Part shown: positions 36,231-48,500 of the stretch, piece after piece
Numbering within the stretch: the stretch's first letter is position 1
Layout: each line of letters begins with the position of its first letter
Origin: Acanthopleura granulata
Taxonomy: Eukaryota > Mollusca > Polyplacophora > Chitonida > Chitonidae
NCBI GenBank assembly: GCA_016165875.1
Contig: JABBOT010000002.1
Coordinates: 23,636,265 to 23,700,264 of the forward strand
Length of the DNA: 64,000 nt
Direction of reading: 5' to 3'
The notes under the pieces: model-generated
Told to the model about the DNA's origin: nothing
Seen by the model: only the letters and a program-made list of their open reading frames with translations
The model's database searches: none
Made by a program: the position numbers and the translations under genes

Positions 36231-38554
36231 CTACAAGTAGTCTATCGCTTGAGTGAAAGATCATTTTGACAATTTATGAGAAATTTCAGCAGTTCTTTGA
36301 GTGTACTCTCAATTTCACATTTATGAAGCTCTGATTACTTGTCAAGAAGTGACTTACTTAAAGTAGACCTATATGTATATGTTTACATAACTAGAGTAAT
36401 GAAAATTTTTGCTATTAATTCTTAATGATGTCTCAGTTAGTAAAACATGTATAAAGCATTGTTGTAGACATTGAATGACAACAGATGTAAAACCATTAGA
36501 TGACATGTAAAACATCAATTTATAAAACAGTCAAAATCTTAAAATTTTCAATGACATCTGAAAGTCACAAAACGTGTCCTTGTTCATCAAGGTGATACAA
36601 GCAAAGTACAGTAGAAAATAGAGAATTGCATCCCCACCACTAAACCTTATTATGCAACCATAAATGTGATGAAGCCATGCATACAACACAGACACCAAAG
36701 CCTTTCACTCTCAATGTTAACCCGATAAGCAGTTTTACAGTAGATCATACACGAGGTATCTCCTGTCTTACAATATGAAGACAGGGAATTCCTTATTGCA
36801 CTTAATTATTAAAGAAATACATTTAAATCACAACACATCATGTTGATGTACGTCACAGCTACAAATACACATATCTACAAATAATACCGACACAGCTGTG
36901 TGAACTTTCGTGACACATACATGTATACGTACAAAACATCCAGAAATAATATCTTGTTTACATGTAAATACTTAAATCACAGATGCAGACTTCCTGGTAC
37001 ATCAATCTCTCCTCACCTGAAACAACACCCCACTTGTTGAGTTGTTACCAGTCCAAGAGATTCAACAAAACACTTTTCAGACCACAAAATTCAGAAACAG
37101 GACCATTTTAAGTCTGCGTTTAAGTAAATCATTCTTCCTACAACACACACACCTACATGTACATGTAACTCATACTGCAACGTTCCTGAATAACCTTTAC
37201 ACCCAGACCGGAAGAATACAAAAACAGAAGCAGAAGAGACATCTTTGGTTAGATCATCAAGGACGGCTCTTGCCCATAGTCATTCTCGATCTTGGCATTA
37301 GGCGGCGGGAACAGAAATAATATATACAGGCAAACACAGACCATGTACACTAACAACGTCAGTACACGTTTCACAGACACCCCTGACAAAGTCACATACA
37401 ACAACACAAGAACTTGCTTGAGCCGGCACTTCATAAAATTTCATTGTAACCTATGACAACACTTGCGGCATGCCAACAGGAAAACATCTATACATGGACA
37501 GCGCATTTACTAACGTCATAACTACCTACATGTATATGTGTAAAAAAAGACACATTTACACACACACACATATATGAATAGTTAAAAGTGCTGTCTTCAT
37601 TACATTATTTCCCCATCACTGGAAGGATTAAATTCAATTTATCATATCTTCCATATCGACCCAACTGAACAGGATTTTTGATTACATGTATATGTGAGTG
37701 TTCACTTGGACCAGTGTTCATGATTTCCAACAATCACATTCTTATCCCTTTTAAGGATTTCCTGGAGAGTATGTGTTCAAACATTTGAACCTGTTCAATG
37801 AATCACAAAATCCGTCAATTCCTTAAAACCTATATGTACTTCAGCACATCTAGATATTATTGCAGTATTCCAATATGAAATGTCATTTAACTTTATATAT
37901 ATGTGAGTACATGCACTATATATGGAAAGTGTTCCATGCAAAGAGGCTGAGCAGTACCAGTAAGTACCCGTAGTACTAACTGAAACTGTAGATGGTATGC
38001 TCTGATGTGTCAGTACATCAGACATCTGATGTCTGATGTACCGTTAGGCATTCACACTAAATGTTCAGTACAGCAGCAAAATCATATCACTTCATGTACA
38101 GCTTCCACCATGAAGGCAAAGTGTAAAATATGCTTTTCATCTGGTGTACAACCTCAGCCAAGTTTCCACATTTTCAACTACCACTACCTCTAGAGGAAGG
38201 CACTATTGCAACTCTAACCATTTGCCCTAGTCAGCAGGATTTCCTGGAAAAGCTGTCTTCATTCATGGAAGGCGCATATCATTAAAATTAATGATGAAGT
38301 CCTGAAGCTTTGATGGGAACAATTCCGGAGTCTGTTATACCAGTCCTGTCTGAACCTTGGGTATGAACAATCTCAAATGTAATACCAGCCCTTCTAGGAG
38401 CTCTGGCGTGAGTAATCCTTCCAGTGTGATACGAGTACATTAAGTTAACAAACTACTGCAGTACTACTGCAGGTGTGATGCCAATCATGTTTTGAAGTTG
38501 TCTCAGGTGTGCTACCTGTTCTGCTTAGATATCACATGGGAACAATTCCTCAGG
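36231..38554. other. ECSIT-FNIP intergenic, no gene seen
   Basis: Many acatgtacatgta words and short CA runs. A 61-codon minus-strand frame (37434-37249) has a hydrophobic stretch (LTLLVYMVCVCLYILFLF) and a polar tail, but no homologue is recognised and it has no supporting exons. Confidence 0.45.
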
Positions 38555-39520
38555 TATGATACGTATTAGAGCTCAGGTGGGAATGATCCCTGAGGTGTTT
38601 GAGCTTGGGTGGGAGTGATATCTGAGGGGTGATACCTGTCTTCCTTGGAGCTGGGTGATACTTGTCCCACTTGCAGGTGGAAATGATGCCTCAGGTACGA
38701 TGTAAGTCCTTGTAGCCATTGTAGGAATGCTTCTACTGGTGGGAAAAGCTCAGGTGGAAACAATCCCTCAAGTGTCACACCAATCCTTGGGGCTCAAATT
38801 GGAATAATTCCTCAGGAGGAAACCATCCCTCAGTGGTAACACCAATCCTTGGTGCTCAGGAGGAAACGACCTCTTGGGTGTGACACCAATCCTTGGATCT
38901 CAGGTGGAAACGACCTCTCGGGTGTGACACAAATCCTTGGAGCTCAGGTGGAGACGATCTCTCAGATGTGACACCAATCCTTGGAGCTCCCACGCAAATC
39001 CTTTGAGCTCAGGGGGAAACGATCCCTTCAGTGTGACACCACTCCTTGGATATCAGGTGGGAATAATCCCTCAGGTGTGAGCTCCAGTGGGAACAGTTCC
39101 TCACGTGTGCACCAATCCTTTGAGCTCAAGTGGGAACAGTTCCCTAGGTGTGACACCAATCCAGGTGGGACCAGTCCCTCAGGCGTGACACCAATCCAGG
39201 TGGGACCAGTCCTGCCATGACACCAATCCAGGTGGGACCAGTCCCGGCATGACACCAATCCAGGTGGGACCAATCCCTCAGGCGTGACACCAATCCAGGT
39301 GGGACCAGTCCTGGCATGACACCAATCCAGGTGGGAACAGTCCCTCAGGCGTGACACCAATCCATGTGGGACCAGTCCCGGCATGACACCAATCCAGGTG
39401 GGACCAATCCCTCAGGCGTGACACCAATCCAGGTGGGACCAGTCCTGGCATGACACCAATCCAGGTGGGAACAGTCTCTCAGGCGTAACACCAATCCTTG
39501 GAGCTCAGTTGGAGACCATC
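38555..39520. repeat. minisatellite field immediately 3' of FNIP, ending in alternating 32/35-bp units
   Basis: From about 38.56 to 39.1 kb there are loose repeats of ccttggagctcaggtggaaa and cctcaggtgtgacacc. From 39.15 to 39.49 kb they tighten: gacaccaatcc starts at 39152, 39187, 39219, 39251, 39286, 39318, 39353, 39385, 39420, 39452 and about 39487, giving steps 35, 32, 32, 35, 32, 35, 32, 35, 32, 35. The 35-bp step carries ccctcaggcg and the 32-bp step carries cctggcat. It starts about 40 bp after the FNIP stop and so lies in or next to its 3' UTR. Confidence 0.92.
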
Positions 39521-39559
39521 CCCTAGGTGACAGTGGTCTACACAGACATTACTGAGAGC

Positions 39560-42500
39560 TCACATGCCTGGTCCAGGCACCACTGAAGAGTGAGTACCAG
39601 CTATTGATAGCAGCAACTGGAGGTCACTAGAATTGTTGGAGTCCAACCTGCAATGTCCAAAACAATTTGTCAGAACAATCCCGAAATAATTACTTTCACC
39701 AAATACTGGTGGGCAAGTAATCCTATGAGTGGAGATAAACACCATCTATAACATTATCACACGTAGTTCTGATGAAATTGGGTTGACTGTAAACTTTCCA
39801 ATCCTTAATAACATCCCGATCTATTTTACTTAGGATGGGTCGCCATATCTTGAGCTAATAACAACCTAAGATTACCAACAAATTTCCATCAATACTGCTC
39901 ATATATTTTCACCCTCATTCATCCTCTGTGTTCTTACCCTAAGAGTGCAGCCAGCTCTTTCTTGTTGCACTTAGTTTTAGACATCTGAATACCTCGTAAA
40001 TATTCCATCAACATGCGGCTCTTGAAGAAAATCTCTTGTAAACGGTCCTCAAGATGCATTAGGCACTGGAAAAGACAAATCAATTATGTAATTTAGGTCC
40101 AAATTTTTTGTCATGAATCAAATTAATGTACATGAAATCACATGGAAACAAGAAACCCCTAATGATCAACCAGTGAAGGAATGATATCAAACCATTATAT
40201 TTCAGGGCAGATAAGCTTATAGTGCCCATACACTAATGTGGAGCTGACAAATCTGGGTAGAATATTAAACATTTTGCCCATAATCAAAGAAAGTGTGTGC
40301 ATGTGCTACATCTTACAGCCAAGTTACTTATTACAGAGATATATGGGTAGTTATACAGTATATTGAGTACTTACAAATTCCGGGCTCATCTTGAGTTTCC
40401 AGAGATCGTGCACCGCCTCCAGTAAGTTACAGACAAGCTGAGAGGCCACCCACTTATCTGTTGGTCTCTCTGTGCTCGCATGGCTGGACATCACCTCCAC
40501 AGTCCTGTCCATTTGACACATAAAAAACATCAGTACACTTGGAAGCCGCTTAAAACCTTGAGGAACATGACTAACATTATTTCCTGTGAGATTTTCTTTT
40601 CACTGACTTTGTTCATAACTGTGGTGAACATGCAATACTTTATATAAATGGAACTTGCTTGTATCACCTTGATTTTTTGCTCATGTAACAATTATTCAGT
40701 TTAGTACTTTTTATGCTTACATTTAAATGTGGGTATAAGAGAGTGAAGGTTGGAATCCACTGATTTCGGCAGTGAACATGTACTTACCATGTATCTGTGT
40801 CAGCTATGACGCACACTGCCTCTGTTACGGGTTCATCCAATAATGGGTGCTGCAAGAGACAAAAAGGCCAAATACCTCAACTGAAGGTATATATGAACAG
40901 AGGGACCAGATCCGACAATAAATTATTTTTGTACAATGTAAAATCCTCGGAATCCTAAGAAGTACAGAAATTTACTTGTTCAGAGGATGGTGAGGAGGTC
41001 TTTGTTATGCAGGGATATTCCTTTATTGTGCAGAATTCTTCTCATCACCATGGATATCAAAAGTTACACTGTATATGTACACTTATCAACCCCGCACCTT
41101 TACAAGTGCATATCCCAATAATTCAGAGCTCTATCACGTTTTATTTATGTATACCTGGATTGCTAGATTGAGATCAGCCAACAGTTTGTGATGAAACTTG
41201 TTGTCTGAAGTCCCATGTAACACGAAGTCTGACAGATAATGGTCTGAAAATCCTGCCATCAAAGATCGACCGAAGTTCCTCTCGAAGGTCTTGATGATCT
41301 TCATCGAAAGTGCTTCACTGTTTTGCCTGAAACGTTGAAGATAGTAGGCAATTTTAAACTACATGGCTATGACTTAGACGAAATTATCAACGTTGATTAT
41401 CAGAAAGAGGTGTGTGCAAGAGTAGATGTGTACAAGGGTACACCAAACTGTCTCACAGGTACCCTGAAGAAGCTGAAAATGGGAAATACGTTCATGCATA
41501 TTTATTTTCTCAAGTTACTCCAGCACACCTTAGACAATTTTCTCTACAATGTTTAATAGCTTGAGGCATGAGGATGGGGCTTGTACAACATGCACCTGCT
41601 GAAAAAGCAACGCGCTTAATAGCAAGTTTAATAGCAAGGTCAGGTCAGCCTGAAACCAGGTCACATGTGTACTTGAAGAAACAACAACTTGTTCCCTTCA
41701 GCTTGTGGGATGATTTTGTATAACAGGAGTACAAACCTGAGGAGAGGGATTTCTTTACAGTTGAGAAGTGGATCTTGCATATCCATGTCAAAACTGCTGG
41801 TGGAGGAGAGGTGCCTGCGCCGGCCTAGCTCCGTGGGAGTCACCGATCTGTGGAGGCAAAATGCCGCAGGAATAGCAACATGCACTTTTGTGCAGGAGTT
41901 AATAAGACTTACAATATTTAAGCTCTGACACTGCATCTAACCTGGTATGAAATACCTTCATGCACACATTTCCTCTTAAAAATACAGGCTACATTATCCA
42001 ACTATCACATTTGAGCTTTCAGCTTCCAGCATAACGGCATACATGTACTTGTATTCATTTTCATCAAGTAACCTTCAAGGTGACAGTTTACACTGTGAAT
42101 AAACATACAGTGACTGAAATGAATTTACGAATACCACAGACACAGACACATTACCACAGAGGAAAACCTTTTCCATTTACCATATGTTCCTAATTGTACA
42201 TAAGATTTGGAAAACTTTAAAGACATCCAGTAACGTGAAAAAGACATGTATATTGTGTGTTCCAACTGTCATGAGTGTATCAGGGTGAGGTAGATAGTCT
42301 CACATACCTACACCTGCCAGGTGCTAACGAGGTAGGGCGTGTTGCCGGAGGTTTGTCACTGACACTGCTGCCTTGTCGGGACAATGGAGGACGTGTTGTG
42401 GCCAGAGGTCTCTCGATCTGCAACTCCTCACCACAATCACTTTTCTTCTCTACTGGTTTACTTTCACTTTCCTGTGAGGCTTGACCTGAGTTGCTGGCAA

Positions 42501-45500
42501 TGTCCTCCTCAAGCCTGCTAAAGGACGAGTTGGACAGGCGATTGAGGAGGGGGTTGGTCATCACAATGTCCTCTTTTCTAATGTCATCAATCGTCTTTGT
42601 CTCACTGCCATCTTCAAAATATTCATCGAATATGCTGTTGCTACCTTCTTTAAGGAACTGTGCCTTGGCTGTGTGACGACAAAGGATATCTGCATTGCTG
42701 CTGTCCAGGGTTGGCTCATGCTTGGGTGGGGCTTCCTCAGACAGCTGCTTTGATAAAACTGATCTACCCTTAGTTGGGGTTGAGTTAAGGGGAGCTTCGC
42801 TCAAGACATGTCTCCCTTTATCACAGCTGATAGGTCCTGATTTACCACGATCTAAATGAGGGGGGATAATATGGGACGAAAAAGCATCAGCCTCGCTCCT
42901 GACATGACGCACATCCAGTTTGGATCTTTCTCCTACAACTACACTGAACACTTTACAGATCTGGTCTTCACCATTAATATCACATGTTTTCTCAGCATTA
43001 CCACAGTCTTTGTTCAATGCTATCCGAGTCAACCTCGGCCTGGCTGGTGTGTCCTTTGTCACCGGGCTAGGGCAACCAGCAGTTAGCTCCTCACAAGATC
43101 CGTAGCTATTCTGATTCTCATCAGATTTCTCCAACAAGACTTTCTCCATTTCTAAACCCTTGTTCTCTGCTGCTGGGTTTACATTTGGTAAGTTTTTTTG
43201 TGAGACCTGACACTGACATAGATCTGCTCTCTTAATGTCAGCCTCTTTTGATGCTTGACGCTCTAATTGGGATACTACTGATCCCTCTGTAGACGTCAAA
43301 GAACCCCAGTCTTCTCCGAAAAATCTCACTGATCCATGGCCATCCAGTTCCTCAATCGGAGTTATGGCCCCTAGTGTGACTTTGTCCGCCTCACTAGGGG
43401 TCTCTTCTATCACAAGGTCCTCTAGACTTCCAGACAAGAGTCCACTACTACCACTTTCATGTACTTCACTACAGCGGATGAAATAACTCAATATGTACAA
43501 AAATTTGTTGACAAGATCAGCCTTTTTCCCCACAACAACTGTCCGTGCAATCCGCAACGGGAATCCGATAGCACCATAAAGATCCCTGAAGCAAAGTATA
43601 AACAAAACCTAAAAGACTGAATCAAAATATGTTCAGTTCCAGAGCTCGTTTTGAATTATTTTCAAAAAGCAACAATATTTCTAACCTTCATGTTAAGTAA
43701 ATACATTTCAAAGCTTGTAGAACAGTATCTACATATTACAAAACTGATGTGAGCAAACGATGAAACTGAAAAACATCCGACTGTATGACTACATGTATGT
43801 GAAAAAACACTGATATAATATTATGCTTTATCACAATGCTTACCCTAACTGTGCCCAGAGTGGATTATATGGATGGGTTTTAGCAAGAGTATCCAACTGT
43901 GAAAAAAATTGGAGATTTTTTATGAAAAGTATACACATATTACAACATTAATTACAAGTTAATAATACGTGTTTTCTTGATTCTTAATAACACAAGTATG
44001 TAAGATTATATTTACTTATCATTATGTACAATAAATCAATTAGACTGACAGAATTTTGAATGAGAATTACCAGATGTTATGCAAAGTTCAATCAATACTA
44101 CGTTTTCAATTTTGGATACACATCAGCTGCCTTACCCATTTTGCCGAATGTTTGTCTAGGTATGTCTTGGATGGTGTTCCACCTGCAGGCGTTACCGTGG
44201 GAACCCAAGCTAAATGGTGAGTCAGCACTGCAGTTATCAGAGTGCTCACAAAACTGAAAATAACGCAAAAGTAAATCTTCCACATCGTACATAAAGAAGA
44301 ACTTATACAGCTGACGGTTAGGCAACTATTATGCAGTCACAAATGCACAATAAGAGGTTAACTGCAATATATTAATTTTCCAAAAATAATTACTAACACC
44401 TGTCGTTGCACAATTAATAATTATATGTTACATAAGGCATACACGTACAAATGCAAATGCTTGACAAAGGCTGGTTTAAGCTGCCCTAATGACAACAGTG
44501 AACTTCTTGCACTGGAACCGTATGTCTTTCAGGTCCCACAGCTCCTCTGTAGCATGATAAATACAGTAACACCAAATTACACAAACTCACAAATTGGTAT
44601 TTTTGTTATCAAACTTGGCAACGACCGTCATCAGTTCCTTCATGAACTGTTCACACAGGACGTAGCGGTAGTTGCTGTATGCCATCATGTTGAGCCAGAC
44701 AGGTTCGGAGAGGCGGGGAGCTGTGTACAGGTCGTAGATATCCTTACGGAACACGTCCAGCGCCTGTACAAAACCAGATGTCCACCAGTTAGAATCTCCG
44801 ACATACTGCTTTACGCTGCCCAATAGGACACATCGTGTCCATAATGTGAGTACTGTCATACTAATTCCGCAACCATTTAGCATGTTTTCACGATGTTTAT
44901 TCAAGAATATTTTAAAGGCATTATTCTGTAAAGACTGATCAAGGTTTTTTCTAGCCACTGTCTTGTTGTGGTAACAACAATGTGAAAATGTGAAATATTG
45001 GAGTTTTAGACAAATTCTGTATTGAGGTTTCGTGAAATAAATTGAATTTTAGATACATAGTTGACAAAAAAAAGTTGAGTTTTCTGATTTGTTCAAATTG
45101 AATTTCTTATGTGACATTGGTTAGAAAAACTCCTGTTGATAAAAACACAAATCTCCAAAAATTAAATTACAAAGCTGCATATATCAATCTGAAAGTTGCA
45201 ATTTCATACCTGAAGAGGTTGAGGAATTAAGGTACATGTTTCAGATACAGATCATACAAGTTCATGCTAAGGGTTCAAAACAGAAACTTTAAACATTCAT
45301 AACAAGTATCACTTCATTCTGAGAGCAAATAAAAGCAATCCTGTATGTTTAAGATCAGTAGGTTTCAAAGCTTGTTGAAAGTACCTCCATAATGATATGC
45401 ACGAAGTTCCTCCTGTTATAGTACCCTCGCCCAATGGCAGCCTTCAGTTTCTCCACATGACCCTCAAACAATGTGATGTGAGAAAAGAAAAAATTCTGAA

Positions 45501-48500
45501 ACAACCTGAAAATAAGACACAGTAAACATTATCAAAATTACATCACTCAAGTGGCCTTGTCAGTTAATGTAAGCTAAGCCTGCTTCCCTTCATTATACAT
45601 GTAGATAATGTACCAATCTATCCTGCAGTATGGATAGCAATAATGTATTAACCAATACACAATGCCAGCAAGAAGAATTTACAAGAGTCAAACCTTAGTA
45701 CATACATGGATGTATGCTTTTACAAGAAAATAAAATCTTGACTTACTTCTCACAACTCCTGTTTGAAACAGTTTTGACACAGAACTTAATCTGTTCTCTC
45801 CTCTTTATCCTCAAACAGATCAAACAGGATGCCGACTCCCCAGCTTGCTCTGTTTACTCTTACTCCTCATAAATTACTCCTATCTAAATCAACACTGATA
45901 TTGCACTTACTCTGTACTCTCCTTAACTTTGTCATCAAACAGATCAAACAGGATGCCGACTCCAAGCTTGCTCTGTTTACTCTTACTCTTCATAAATTAC
46001 TCCTATCTAAATCAACACTGATATTGCACTTACTCTGTACTCTCCTTAACTTTGTCATCAAACAGATCAAACAGGATGCCGACTCCAAGCTTGCTCTGTT
46101 TACTCTTACTCCTCATAAATTACTCCTATCTAAATCAACACTGACAATGCACTTACTCTGTACTCTCCTTATCTTTGTCATCAAACAGATCAAACAGGAT
46201 GCCGACTCCAAGCTTGCTCTGTTTACTCTTACTCCTCATAAATTACTCCTATCTAAATCAACACTGACATTCCACTTACTCTGTACTCTCCTTATCTTTG
46301 TCATCAAACAGATCAAACAGGATGCCGACTCCAAGCTTGCTCTGTTTCTGGGCAGGTGACACCTGATGAAACGAAACACGTCATTTATATTACGACGACT
46401 TTACCACACAAAAATGTCCTTACATAAATTATAAAAATGATAAAAATACGAACTACATAATTCTGGCATTGGAATTTCCTTTCTAAGGAAGAACTGTTGA
46501 TACGTGGCCCACCTCTGTTTGGTTGTGCAGCTCTGCGGTGGATGGCCGCTTCCAGCCGCACGACTCCAGAGACGTGGTCTGGTTCCTCATCCAGCGCCGA
46601 TGTAAACTATTGAAACTGCTGGAGCTGTAACTGGAGGAGTTGTTACTGGGCGACGGCAGAGAGGTCTGGAAGCTGCCACTAGAGGTCACTGCAAGTCAAC
46701 AATGGCGTCGTTAACACACACTGAACGTTCATACACAGATAAATGACACTGTGGATTGTTGTAGACATTTACGAAACTATATGATTCACAAATAGTTTTA
46801 CCTGTGCTTGCAGACTAATTTTGGGTGTTGAAAACTATGCAGAATTAACCCACGGTAAACCACAATCCCCTAGGTGCAGTTCACATTTACAGCTGGATAA
46901 ACCAAGCGTGATTCTGTTTATTTCATTTATGTGTCAAAGAAACTGACCTTTGGCAAGTCACTGACAAACTTTCCTCACATGTGGGGCACTTGTAGGTACA
47001 TGTATATAAATGCGATATTAGTAGAAGGCGACCGGTCTTCAGCATAGTTAGATAAGCTGCTGACTGATTACTGACACCAAGGGTCCATGCACAATGCTTG
47101 TTATGTAATGTAGATATGTATATATGCTTGGAATTTACTTTACACTCCAAAATTTTTCACCCATATGACGACAAGGTGTCTGCATGTCATCAAAGTTCAC
47201 TGCAGTCAAGTTTTACAATTACACCAAAAATTTGCATTTTTATATCAAAACCAACTATTTACAATATATATGCTACTGAATGACTAGGCACTTACTGGAT
47301 GCTGATGCCAATCCACTGTCTTCATCCATCCAGTCCAGGTAGGTAGAAGAAGGGACATCCACTGGCACACTTTGGGCTGCAAACAGATCATACAAACCGA
47401 GACACTATGATTTATCAATGTGATCAAGTGACACAATCGGTCCATAAAACACAGGTATGACATCTCTTACATATATTTATCATGCAGACCTAGCTAGATC
47501 AGTAGCATGAAGGCAGATGGTTTATCTAGGACACTTCCTGTACCAAGGCCAAGAAACAAGTTCAAAGGCCTAAGATACTGAATTTGCTTTTTGCCAACAG
47601 TGTCAAAAGCTTTGTTTACTCATACAGATAAACAAAACAGAGATTAGATATACCAGTGCATCTGAACTGAGGATATTCAATAGCTTTACACAGATTATTA
47701 CTAAAGTAAAAAATGACAACGTGGTGTACACTTGAATATTTACACTTACAAACAGAAGTACCATATTCTCATCATAATGTAATCCTTTATAACAAAACAC
47801 CATATATTTTATGTTGTAAAGGTCCATGTCATGGTGACAAAGTGTTTGGGTTCTCTCTTGCAATACAATAATGTACAGAACTAATATTGAACACTTATTG
47901 TACATCACCTAGAGTTTAGCTTTGGCCACCTGTAGCATCTCACTTGATTCTGACAGATTCATCCGCCTTATGTGGCTAATTAGGAGTTTATTTTCGTAAT
48001 TAATCATCATGATTACCTAAGTGTTGGCATCACAATTATCATTTTCATGCCTGTCTGAGCTTCTAAAGTACATTTCTACAGGCCAAACTTTAGATGACAT
48101 ACAGTCCAGCAAAATTTCGACTATTCAGATCATTTCTTTTCCTGTCAGTTTTTGCTGTGATGTGTGATCCCCATTACCATGACAACTTACCAACATGTAT
48201 GCCAGGTTTGTCTGAGCCAGAGATGTGCTTTGGGGCAGAGATATCTCCAGAGCTACTTGCCAGGCTACAGGTGTCAAACGATTCCTGGTCTCTGCAAGAA
48301 AAAAAACCCAACAGATGTGTAACAGGTTACAACTGAAATTTGCTGGTGCTAACCATTTGGAAATACAGGTGGCTATTTTCCGTTCCAAGATTTTGTGCAT
48401 TAAACATAGTTCCACCCGTAAGGACTCGGGTCAAAGTATGCTGCTGAAGCTATACTTGCATAATTAGAGGCCACATAAATTAAAACTCACCAAATAGAAA

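Noticed and set aside
37249..37434. 61-codon minus-strand frame with a membrane stretch
   Set aside because: It looks like a small membrane protein or a type II membrane anchor, but there are no matching downstream exons, no recognised family and no supporting signals.
39028..39384. 118-codon minus-strand repetitive frame (Gly/Val/Pro/Trp-rich)
   Set aside because: It follows the 32/35-bp minisatellite and lies downstream of the FNIP stop. No start context or homologue was seen; repeats of this kind give open frames by chance.
44098..44325. 75-codon minus-strand frame reading [14 protein letters not shown]
   Set aside because: It is out of frame with FNIP. The true exon 12 frame over the same bases gives [16 protein letters not shown], which matches the family.
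45829..46359. 176-codon plus-strand open frame with internal repeats
   Set aside because: It is the antisense shadow of the 123-bp array. The period is a multiple of three, so one frame without stops stays open. The real coding signal (FNIP exon 9) is on the minus strand.
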